NCBI GenBank assembly: GCA_964602115.1
Contig: CAZRQN010000156.1
Coordinates: 1-6,543, forward strand
DNA from: JANOGU01 sp964602115
Lineage (GTDB): Bacteria > Pseudomonadota > Alphaproteobacteria > Rhodobacterales > Rhodobacteraceae
Direction of reading: 5' to 3'
Length of the DNA stretch: 6,543 nucleotides
The translations under genes were made by a program, and so were the position numbers. The notes below the pieces were generated by a model. That model was not told where the DNA came from, searched no databases, and saw nothing but the letters and a program-made list of their open reading frames with translations. Shown here piece after piece: positions 1 to 5,106 of this stretch (position 1 is its first letter; the number at the start of each line of letters is the position of its first letter).

Positions 1-44
1 CGGCGGGCGAGCGCCCCCGCCCCTGGGCGGGGTCGAGCCCGCCG
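1..44. repeat. Long GC-rich stem-loop at the left edge
   Basis: Positions 1-8 (CGGCGGGC) are the exact reverse complement of 37-44. Inside them 15-22 (CCCCGCCC) is the exact reverse complement of 25-32, leaving a 2-base loop, or 4 bases if the last pair opens. Together they form one two-part stem-loop with an internal loop (9-14 and 33-36). It abuts the 54-bp repeat starting at 46. It could be part of that repeat element, a terminator, or the edge of a longer palindrome cut off by the window. There is no T tract on either side, so a classical intrinsic terminator is not shown. Confidence 0.6.
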
Positions 45-45
45 C

Positions 46-99
46 TCCTCCCCCCCAACCGGCGGAGCGGCCCACTTCGGGCCGCGACAGAGGGCGGGA
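46..99 (-). repeat. Dispersed palindromic repeat, left copy
   Basis: This 54-bp stretch matches the reverse complement of 6491-6543 with one substitution (A at 74) and one extra C in a C run (seven C at 50-56, against six in the other copy). Its core is a hairpin: GCGGCCC (67-73), loop ACTTC, GGGCCGC (79-85). It lies about 110 bases beyond the 3' end of rnpB. Read in the direction of rnpB transcription, it has the same orientation as the right copy has behind the hydrolase gene. It contains no open frame of note. It is probably a REP-like intergenic family; function is not shown. Confidence 0.85.
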
Positions 100-121
100 A
101 CGGGAAGGGTGAGGGAGGGGC

Positions 122-134
122 GCACCGTCGGTGC
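122..134 (-). terminator. Candidate hairpin downstream of rnpB
   Basis: GCACC (122-126), loop GTC, GGTGC (130-134) form a perfect small hairpin about 77 bases past the predicted rnpB 3' end. There is no T tract after it in the direction of rnpB transcription. A second short hairpin, GCCGC-AAGA-GCGGC at 179-192, lies closer to the gene. Either could stop or slow polymerase or protect the RNA from 3' trimming, but neither is a textbook terminator. Confidence 0.3.
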
Positions 135-210
135 CAAGCGCTTGAAGCGGAAGCCGGTGCCGCCTGAACGGTACGCCGGCCGCAAGAGCGGCGTTGGCGC
201 CTGGAAAGGG

Positions 211-614
211 ACGCGGGGAGCCTTGTAAGCCGGATTCTGTCCCCGGCGTTGCCGCCGGGTGGTGACCATTCCTCTGGCCACCGCCTTGCGGCGGGGCTCA
301 AGCTGCCAACCCGGGCCTCTCGGGCTGAAGCGTCCCTGCGGCGGTCTCCCTGGCTTGCGCCCGGGACCGGACCCGCGCGAGGCCCCTATTTGGCATTGCT
401 CCGGGTGGGGCTTGCCGTGCCATCCCTGTCGCCAGGGATGCGGTGGGCTCTTGCCCCACCGTTTCACCATCACCCTGGCCTGCGCCGGGGCTGTCTCTTC
501 TCTGTGGCGCTTTCCCTGGGGTTGCCCCCGCCGGGCGTTACCCGGCACCCTTGCTTCATGGAGTCCGGACTTTCCTCGGACGTTGCCGCCCGCGATCACC
601 CCGGCCCCCCGCGC
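211..614 (-). ncRNA. rnpB: RNase P RNA (type A, alphaproteobacterial)
   Basis: Catalytic RNA of ribonuclease P, which removes the 5' leader of tRNA precursors with the protein RnpA. On the minus strand the two P4 strands are present: GAGGAAAGTCCGGACTC (577-561) near the 5' end and ACAGAATCCGGCTTAC (240-225) near the 3' end. Also visible are the conserved CAGGGAAAG...GCCACAGA block (about 517-496), the GGGGCAAGAGCCCACC stem-loop of the P15/L15 region that contacts the tRNA CCA end (about 459-444), and AGAGGAATGG before the final P4 strand. The ends are set by pairing of P1: GCGCGGGGGGCC (614-603) pairs with GGCTCCCCGCGT (222-211), 12 pairs with two G-U wobbles. The length of about 404 nt is normal for the family. 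The gene is divergent from the DUF2867-type gene and has its own promoter. The true ends may differ by a few bases, because P1 predicts the helix and not the processing site. Confidence 0.97.
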
Positions 615-620
615 AGGGCC

Positions 621-649
621 CGATTAGGCGCAAGCGACCCGGCGGTCAA
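621..649 (-). promoter_or_regulatory. Promoter of rnpB
   Basis: On the minus strand TTGACC (649-644) and TAATCG (626-621) are separated by exactly 17 bases. The -10 hexamer ends 6 bases before the predicted 5' nucleotide of RNase P RNA at 614. TTGACC matches the housekeeping sigma -35 consensus at five of six positions; the -10 is weaker. The placement relative to the independently predicted RNA 5' end makes the call strong. Confidence 0.75.
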
Positions 650-669
650 GCTTGCGTCGCGCGCCGCAC

Positions 670-698
670 TTGCCGGCGTCCGCCTGCAAACCTACCTT
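670..698 (+). promoter_or_regulatory. Candidate promoter with dyad for the DUF2867-type gene
   Basis: TTGCCG (670-675) and TACCTT (693-698) are 17 bases apart. The expected transcription start, about 7 bases after the -10, falls at 705-706, directly at the GTG (706) and ATG (709) start candidates. An imperfect dyad, TTGCCGGCG (670-678) against CGCCTGCAA (681-689) with 8 of 9 positions pairing, covers the -35 and most of the spacer and could be an operator. The hexamers are only moderately close to consensus, so this is a proposal. Confidence 0.4.
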
Positions 699-708
699 CA
701 GCATCGTG

Positions 709-1209
709 ATGCCGGTTCCTCCCGATACCGATCTGGTCGCCCCTGCCGCCCGGCTGGCGTTCCTTGACTGCCAGAGCGTGTCCCTGCCGGGCCCGATGAC
801 CGCGATCGAGGCCTGGAACCGCATCATGGCGCAGCCCTTGCCACTGATGCAGACGGCCTTCCGCATTCGCGACGCGATTTCGGCCCGCTTCGGGGTGCAG
901 CGCATCGGCGGCTTCAGCGGCCGGCCGCAGGGCCATCCCAAGGTCGGCGACCGTCTCGACTTCTTCGTCGTGGAACGCGCCACCTCCGAGATGCTGACCC
1001 TGACGGCGCGCGACCGCCACCTGGACGTCATGACCTGCGTGACGGCCCGCGACCGGCAAGTGTCGATCACCTCGTCGGTCGTCACCCACAACCGCTTCGG
1101 CCGGTTCTACATGCTGCCCGTGGGCCCGGCCCACCGGCTGATCGTGCGGATCATGCTCCGCCGCCTGGCGCGCGCAATGTCTGCCGAAGGACGGGCAGGG
1201 CCGGACTGA
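709..1209 (+). CDS. DUF2867 family protein
   Basis: Predicted 166-residue protein resembling the DUF2867 family, for which no biochemical role is established. No signal peptide or membrane segment is visible, so a cytoplasmic location is likely. The body is compact: an N-terminal part rich in aromatic and hydrophobic residues (TAIEAWNRIM, 31-40), a helix FRIRDAISARFGV (51-63), GDRLDFFVVE (80-89), then strands around RDRHLDVMTCVT (101-112), VSITSSVVTHN (118-128) and a C-terminal helix with MLPVGPAHRLIVR (135-147). The start is the ATG at 709. GTG at 706 is an alternative, and a longer frame beginning at 652 would run through the rnpB upstream region and carries no family-like sequence. No Shine-Dalgarno precedes 709. 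The gene is divergent from rnpB and convergent with the amidase gene, so it is probably transcribed alone. Family assignment is from recognition of the sequence pattern; function remains open. Confidence 0.85.
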   Translation: MPVPPDTDLVAPAARLAFLDCQSVSLPGPMTAIEAWNRIMAQPLPLMQTAFRIRDAISARFGVQRIGGFSGRPQGHPKVGDRLDFFVVERATSEMLTLTARDRHLDVMTCVTARDRQVSITSSVVTHNRFGRFYMLPVGPAHRLIVRIMLRRLARAMSAEGRAGPD

Positions 1210-1297
1210 CCGGAGGCGGAACGGGTTCAAACCCAGCGCTGGTCCCTGCACCTGCGTGCCATCGTCCGCCACCCCGCCTGGCCCTTCGCCGATGCCG

Positions 1298-1311
1298 TCC
1301 GGCGAGCCGGA
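1298..1311. terminator. Candidate bidirectional hairpin in the convergent gap
   Basis: TCCGGC (1298-1303), GA, GCCGGA (1306-1311) make a perfect inverted repeat 3 bases beyond the amidase stop codon. It sits in the 105-bp gap where the DUF2867-type gene (+) and the amidase operon (-) converge. The same gap has GGGTT-CA-AACCC at 1223-1234 and the 10-bp palindrome CCAGCGCTGG at 1233-1242. No T tract follows any of them. The position is right for termination, but the sequence evidence is weak. Confidence 0.35.
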
Positions 1312-1314
1312 GCC

Positions 1315-1977
1315 TCAGACGGCGGCCGGGCTCACCGGAAACCGGCTGGCCAGGTCGCGTGCCAGCGCACGGTCCGCTGCATCCTCTGGCCCCGCAGCCC
1401 CGGGGCGGAAGCGCAGGCGGAAGGCCGGCAGCAATACCTCTGCCGGAAGGTCAGGATAGCCGAAGCCGCGCAGCGAAGCCCCCAGTCGCGCCTCCGGGTC
1501 CCCCCCCGACTCCGGCCAGACCGACAACCCCGCCCTTGCGAGCCGCCGCCAGTCGAAATGCCGGCCGGGGTCGCGCTTGCGTCCGGGCGCCAGATCGGAA
1601 TGCCCGATCACCCGTTCCGGCGGGATGGCCCAGCGGTCCATCACGCCGGCCAGAAGTCGTTCCAGTGCCGCCATCTGCGGAGCTGGAAACGGCTGGTCCC
1701 CGGAGTTCACCAGTTCCACGCCGATGGAATGCGAGTTGACATCAGTCACCGGACCCCAGGCGCCGGCCCCCGCATGCCAGGCGCGCATCGCCTCGTCCAC
1801 CAGTTGCTCGGAACCGCCATCCGGAGCGATCAGCCAATGTGCGGAAACCTCGGCCGAGGGATCGCAGAGCCTGGCCCGGGCCTCGGCATGGGGCATGGCG
1901 GTGTAGTGCAGCACCACAAGATCGGGCCGCACCCCACCCCGCCGCTCGCCGAAGTTCGGCGAGGGGTAAGGCGTCAC
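1315..1977 (-). CDS. N-acetylmuramoyl-L-alanine amidase (Amidase_2, AmpD/AmiD-like)
   Basis: A 220-residue zinc amidase of the AmpD/AmiD type, which cuts the bond between N-acetylmuramic acid and L-alanine in peptidoglycan or its fragments. Zinc ligands appear as H24 (VVLHYTAM), H126 (GHSDLAPGRKRDPG) and D136. E88 (IGVEL) and K134 fit the catalytic positions; the 10-residue H126 to D136 spacing and the 2-residue K134 to D136 spacing match AmpD. VSAHWLI (44-50) and RAWHAG (65-70) are family blocks. Residues about 160-213, with LRGFGYPDLP and LLPAFRLRFRP, look like the C-terminal peptidoglycan-binding helical domain of AmiD-type enzymes. No signal peptide or lipobox is seen, which favours the cytoplasm. 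The start is GTG at 1977, overlapping the lipoprotein stop by 4 bases (GTGA) with no clear Shine-Dalgarno, so translation is probably coupled. A run of eight C at 1500-1507 (eight G in the gene) lies within the interdomain linker. Confidence 0.93.
   Translation of the reverse strand: MTPYPSPNFGERRGGVRPDLVVLHYTAMPHAEARARLCDPSAEVSAHWLIAPDGGSEQLVDEAMRAWHAGAGAWGPVTDVNSHSIGVELVNSGDQPFPAPQMAALERLLAGVMDRWAIPPERVIGHSDLAPGRKRDPGRHFDWRRLARAGLSVWPESGGDPEARLGASLRGFGYPDLPAEVLLPAFRLRFRPGAAGPEDAADRALARDLASRFPVSPAAV
1946..1962. repeat. 17-bp palindrome inside the amidase start region
   Basis: TCGCCGAA (1946-1953), one central G, and TTCGGCGA (1955-1962) form a perfect 8-bp inverted repeat. It encodes part of the SPNFGERR segment near the amidase N-terminus, within about 30 bases of the start codon. 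It could form an mRNA hairpin affecting coupled translation, or simply reflect codon choice over a conserved peptide. Confidence 0.5.
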
Positions 1978-2738
1978 TGCAGCGCCGTACGGAAGGGCCT
2001 CGGATCCCAGGAACAGGCGAAGCCGTCGCCGTCCGGGTCGAGCCCCAACTTGTCACGATCCGGGCCGCCGGCTTCCAGGAAAGCCTCCTGCGCCTTGTCC
2101 GGCGAGGGATAGCGGGTGCAGCGCCCGGAGGCATCGCCGCGCAGGCCCGAGCGGCGATAGACCGGCGTGCCCGGGGCATGGGTGGTCGAAAGGGCGAAAT
2201 TGACGATGTCGGGCCCGGTGTCGGAAGGCCGCTCCGGCAGGGCCGTGGGCTGATCCACCGTGTATTGCGCGCGGTTGCGGGCAATCCTTTCGGCATCCGA
2301 TTCGATCGTTTCGCGGGCCGAGACGGCGTTGAAGTCGTTCTCGTCGGAGATCTGGGCCGCGCCCGGAGCCACGGCCTCCATCTCACCGCTCTCGGACTTG
2401 ATGCCGGCGAATTCATTGCCGCGCGGGCGGGCGCCATCGGCGGGAACCGGCGGCAGCGGCGCGGCGGCGGCAGGCGGCGGCGCGGAAGGATCGGCGCGGT
2501 CGATGGCGGCGCCGATCTGGTCGGCCGAAAACCCGGTCGGCGAGGTGCTGCCGGGCGCGGCGCCAACCGGCGGCGCGGCGGGGGGGGTGACGCCGGCGGC
2601 CAGTGCGGCGTCGCGCTGGCGCATATAGTCGGAATAGCTGCCGAAGCCCACGCCGGCGGCGCTGTCGGGCACCGGGGTTTCGCAGGCCGATAGCGCGATC
2701 AGCGCTGCAACCGGGGCCAGCCGGACAAGATACCGCAT
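1974..2738 (-). CDS. Lipoprotein with C-terminal Excalibur-like calcium-binding motif
   Basis: Predicted 254-residue secreted lipoprotein. Residues 1-18 form a signal peptide (MRYLVR, then a hydrophobic stretch) ending in the lipobox LSAC, so C19 would be lipidated. The +2 residue is Glu. Residues about 50-105 are a low-complexity Ala/Pro linker, encoded partly by a run of eight C (eight G at 2580-2587). A conserved-looking acidic segment follows, ISDENDFNAVSARETIESD (130-148). The C-terminal part ends in DPDGDGFACSWDP (234-246), an Excalibur-like motif: acidic residues that can hold calcium, plus C242, which may pair with C207. The function is unknown; proteins of this layout are common hypothetical lipoproteins in Rhodobacteraceae by my recollection. 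It follows gatA by 60 bp and overlaps the amidase gene by 4 bp, so an envelope or peptidoglycan role is a reasonable inference. GGAG and GAGG lie a short way upstream of the ATG. Confidence 0.9.
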   Translation of the reverse strand: MRYLVRLAPVAALIALSACETPVPDSAAGVGFGSYSDYMRQRDAALAAGVTPPAAPPVGAAPGSTSPTGFSADQIGAAIDRADPSAPPPAAAAPLPPVPADGARPRGNEFAGIKSESGEMEAVAPGAAQISDENDFNAVSARETIESDAERIARNRAQYTVDQPTALPERPSDTGPDIVNFALSTTHAPGTPVYRRSGLRGDASGRCTRYPSPDKAQEAFLEAGGPDRDKLGLDPDGDGFACSWDPRPFRTALQ

Positions 2739-2766
2739 TGCCTCACACTCCGGACCGTCTGTCCTG

Positions 2767-2785
2767 CAGCGCCGTCGCGGCGCTG
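2767..2785. terminator. Hairpin between gatA and the lipoprotein gene
   Basis: CAGCGCC (2767-2773), loop GTCGC, GGCGCTG (2779-2785) form a perfect 7-bp stem. On the plus strand it is followed by GTTTT, a terminator-like tail, but no rightward gene reaches it. In the direction of gatA transcription the A run precedes the stem and no T run follows. It may attenuate readthrough from gatCA into the lipoprotein-amidase pair, or block antisense transcription into gatA. Confidence 0.4.
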
Positions 2786-2798
2786 GTTTTCGGGCGCG

Positions 2799-4283
2799 TT
2801 ACCACCATTTCGCCGGCTTGGCCACAAAACCGGCCGCGCGTTCAAGCACGCTGGCGTGATTGAGCAACGCCCCCTCCTCCCAGGGCCGCCCGATCAGCTG
2901 CAACCCGAGCGGCAGTCCCTGGCGGTCGAGCCCGACCGGAACCGCCACGCCGGGCAGGCCGGCGAGGTTCACCGTCACGGTGAAGACGTCGTTGAGATAC
3001 ATCTCGATCGGGCTCGCACTCGCCATCTCGCCGAGGCCGAAGGCGGCCGAGGGCGTGGCCGGGGTCAGGATCGCATCGACCCCTTCGGCAAAGACCGTCT
3101 CGAAGTCGCGCTTGATCAGGGCGCGGACCTTGCGGGCACGGTTGTAATAGGCGTCGTAGAAGCCGGCCGACAGCACATAGGTGCCGATCATCACCCGGCG
3201 CTGCACCTCGGGCCCAAAGCCTTCGGCGCGGGTCTTCTCGTAGAGCTCGGTGATGCCGTCGCCCTGGGCGAGCTTCGCCCTGTGCCCGTAACGCACCCCG
3301 TCATAGCGAGCGAGGTTCGAGGAGGCCTCGGCCGGAGCGACGACGTAATAGGCGGGCAGCGCGTATTTCGTATGCGGCAGCGAAATGTCGCGGATCACCG
3401 CGCCGGCGTCGCGCATCATGGCGATGCCCTGCTGCCAGAGCGCGTCGATCTCCTCCGGCATCCCGTCCATGCGGTATTCGCGCGGGATGCCGATCACCTT
3501 GCCCCGGACATCGCCGGTCAGCGCCGCCTCGAAATCCGGCACCGGCAGGTCGGCGGAGGTGGAATCCATCGGATCGTGCCCGGCCATGGCGCCAAGCATG
3601 ATCGCCGCATCGCGCACCGTCTTGGTCATCGGCCCGGCCTGATCGAGCGAGGAGGCGAAGGCGACGATGCCCCAGCGGCTGACACGGCCATAGGTGGGCT
3701 TGATCCCGACGATGCCGGTAAAGGCCGCCGGCTGGCGGATCGAGCCGCCGGTATCGGTGCCGGTGGCCGCCAGGCAGAGATCCGCCGCCACCGCTGCGGC
3801 CGAGCCGCCGGAGGAGCCGCCCGGCGTGAGCGCGGTGTCGTCGTTGCCGCGCCGCCAGGGGTTGACCGCATTGCCATAGCAGGAGGTCTCGTTCGACGAG
3901 CCCATGGCGAACTCGTCCATGTTGAGCTTGCCGAGCATCACCGCGCCGGCCCCGAACAACTGGCGCGTCACTGTCGATTCGTATTCGGGCCGGAAGCCCT
4001 TGAGGATGTTCGATCCCGCCTGCGACGGCACGCCCTTGGTGCAGAACAGGTCCTTGATCCCGAGCGGGATGCCGCACATGGCCGGAGCGTCCCCGACCTT
4101 CAGCCGGGCATCCGCCGCCCGCGCCTGGTCTAGCGCGATCTCCGGCGTCTTGTGGACAAAGGCGTTCAGATCGTCGCCCGCGTCCATGGCGGTCATGCAG
4201 GCCATGGTCAGATCGACGGCGGTGATCTCGCCCTTGCGCAGGCCGTCGCGCGCCCCGGCGATGGTCAGTTCGTTGAGGCTCAT
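2799..4283 (-). CDS. gatA: Aspartyl/glutamyl-tRNA(Asn/Gln) amidotransferase subunit A
   Basis: A 494-residue amidase-signature enzyme, the glutaminase subunit of GatCAB. It releases ammonia from glutamine, which GatB uses to convert Glu-tRNA(Gln), and in some species Asp-tRNA(Asn), to the correctly charged form in the cytoplasm. The Ser-cisSer-Lys triad is visible: K77 in GIPLGIKDLF, S157 in TPGGSSGGSAAAVA, and S181 in DTGGSIRQPAAF. The 24-residue spacing between the two serines is as in known GatA. Further typical blocks are GKLNMDEFAMGSSNE (118-132) and the C-terminal VNLAGLPGVAVPVG region. The length is normal and the frame intact. The ATG start overlaps the gatC stop by 4 bases (ATGA), indicating coupled translation. 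gatB is not in the window. GatA paralogues include other amidases, but the neighbouring gatC makes the assignment firm. Confidence 0.98.
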   Translation of the reverse strand: MSLNELTIAGARDGLRKGEITAVDLTMACMTAMDAGDDLNAFVHKTPEIALDQARAADARLKVGDAPAMCGIPLGIKDLFCTKGVPSQAGSNILKGFRPEYESTVTRQLFGAGAVMLGKLNMDEFAMGSSNETSCYGNAVNPWRRGNDDTALTPGGSSGGSAAAVAADLCLAATGTDTGGSIRQPAAFTGIVGIKPTYGRVSRWGIVAFASSLDQAGPMTKTVRDAAIMLGAMAGHDPMDSTSADLPVPDFEAALTGDVRGKVIGIPREYRMDGMPEEIDALWQQGIAMMRDAGAVIRDISLPHTKYALPAYYVVAPAEASSNLARYDGVRYGHRAKLAQGDGITELYEKTRAEGFGPEVQRRVMIGTYVLSAGFYDAYYNRARKVRALIKRDFETVFAEGVDAILTPATPSAAFGLGEMASASPIEMYLNDVFTVTVNLAGLPGVAVPVGLDRQGLPLGLQLIGRPWEEGALLNHASVLERAAGFVAKPAKWW

Positions 4284-4567
4284 TCCACCACCTTCGGCAC
4301 GGCAAAGAATCCCTCGCGCGTCTCGGGCGCGTTGGACAGGACCTGCGCCGCCATGCCCCCCGCCGTCACCCCGTCGGCCCGCCGCTTCAGCCGCATCGGC
4401 GTGACCGAGACCATGGGTTCCACCCCGGCCACATCGACCTCGTTGAGCTGCTCCATGAAGGTCAGGATGCCGCTGAGTTCCTGCGCCAGACCGGGCAGCC
4501 GGTCCTCCCCGACGCGGATGCGGGCAAGCTTGGCCACCTTTCGGGCAGTGGCGATGTCAATGGCCAT
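4280..4567 (-). CDS. gatC: Aspartyl/glutamyl-tRNA(Asn/Gln) amidotransferase subunit C
   Basis: A 95-residue protein of normal length for GatC, the small subunit that wraps around GatA and helps hold the GatA-GatB interface. Family features are the N-terminal helix IDIATARKVAKLARIRV (3-19), the helix with LAQELSGILTFMEQLNEVDV (27-46), and the VEPMVSVTPMRLKRRADGV segment (48-66), the usual place of the extended loop. The ATG at 4567 is preceded by a strong Shine-Dalgarno, AAGGAG (4580-4575), 7 bases upstream. It is the first gene of the leftward cluster, so the promoter should lie in the 139-bp divergent region to the right. Confidence 0.97.
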   Translation of the reverse strand: MAIDIATARKVAKLARIRVGEDRLPGLAQELSGILTFMEQLNEVDVAGVEPMVSVTPMRLKRRADGVTAGGMAAQVLSNAPETREGFFAVPKVVE

Positions 4568-4706
4568 GGCCGGGCTCCTTCAGACGCGCGCCCGTGTAGC
4601 GCCAAGGCGGCGGTCGGCGCAAGGCGGCAATGGGACAAGGCATTTTCTACGCCGCGACTCGCCCTGGCCGGTCTATGCTTGGCGCATTGTTCGAAGGAGA
4701 TTGCCC
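4568..4706. promoter_or_regulatory. Divergent intergenic region between gatC and the secreted-protein gene
   Basis: This 139-bp gap must hold the starts of two opposite transcripts. A TATGCT hexamer at 4674-4679 is a fair -10 for the rightward gene, but no good -35 lies 16-18 bases upstream. Leftward, TTGCGC...TACACG (the latter at 4598-4593) with an 18-base spacer is a weak match ahead of gatC. A 9-bp direct repeat, CAAGGCGGC, occurs at 4603-4611 and 4620-4628, 17 bases apart. The exact promoters are not determined. Confidence 0.35.
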
Positions 4707-5105
4707 ATGGGCTCGCTTCATTTCCTCGCCCCAGCCCTCGCCCTGGTCATGGCCGCCCTGCCTGCCCTGGCCCAGGACGACGATCCTGTCGCCGGAGACA
4801 CCGCCTCTCCGCCGCCCGAGGCCGAAACAGCCTCGCCGATGGCGGACGCCGAAAGCGTCGCGCAGAAGGACCCTTGCCCCACCCTGATCGAGCGCAACGC
4901 CCGCAAAGAGATCCTGTCGATCGTGGAGTCGGTCCAGCTGATCCAGTGCTTCAAGGCTGGCCAACCGGGCAATCCGGCCCTGCCGGAGGGCTACATGGCC
5001 TCGAACCCCGGCCTCGGCGGGTACATGACCTACCAGCCGCCGCCCGATCTTTTCGACCCTGAAAATCTCGCACCCTGGTCGGGAACCCTGGAAATCGAGG
5101 GCTGA
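4707..5105 (+). CDS. Small secreted protein of unknown function
   Basis: Predicted 132-residue protein that I do not recognise. Residues 1-22 form a Sec signal peptide with a long hydrophobic core (FLAPALALVMAALPALA) and an Ala-Leu-Ala cleavage site before Q23; there is no lipobox, so a soluble periplasmic or secreted product is expected. Residues 24-55 are acidic and rich in Pro/Ala/Ser, likely disordered. A short conserved-looking helical core follows, CPTLIERNARKEILSIVESVQLIQC (57-81), whose two cysteines could form a disulfide. The tail is rich in Pro, Gly and Tyr (LGGYMTYQPPPDLFDPENL). The ATG at 4707 is chosen because GAAGGAGA (4693-4700) precedes it at good distance and a signal peptide follows; the frame is open further upstream, but that part overlaps gatC. 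The stop is one base from the next start, so it is co-translated with the membrane protein. Confidence 0.85.
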   Translation: MGSLHFLAPALALVMAALPALAQDDDPVAGDTASPPPEAETASPMADAESVAQKDPCPTLIERNARKEILSIVESVQLIQCFKAGQPGNPALPEGYMASNPGLGGYMTYQPPPDLFDPENLAPWSGTLEIEG

Positions 5106-5106
5106 G

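Noticed and set aside
249..767. Long open frames on both strands across the rnpB region
   Set aside because: They overlap the conserved RNase P RNA, have proline- and arginine-rich translations typical of chance frames in GC-rich DNA, and resemble no protein family.
1216..1245. tRNA-like T-loop, GGGTTCAAACCC
   Set aside because: The T-stem would pair only two positions before a G-A mismatch. No acceptor, D or anticodon arm can be built around it on either strand, and the DUF2867-type gene ends just upstream.
646..1272. Minus-strand open frames opposite the DUF2867-type gene
   Set aside because: The translations are histidine- and arginine-rich, as expected on the reverse of a GC-rich gene. 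The plus-strand frame has a coherent, family-like protein.
2856..4133. 425-residue plus-strand frame opposite gatA
   Set aside because: It lies wholly antisense to an intact gatA with all catalytic residues. The translation is low-complexity Gly/Arg/His sequence without domains.
4152..4706. Upstream extension of the secreted-protein frame to 4152
   Set aside because: The extension is antisense to gatA and gatC. The ATG at 4707 has a good Shine-Dalgarno and begins a clear signal peptide.
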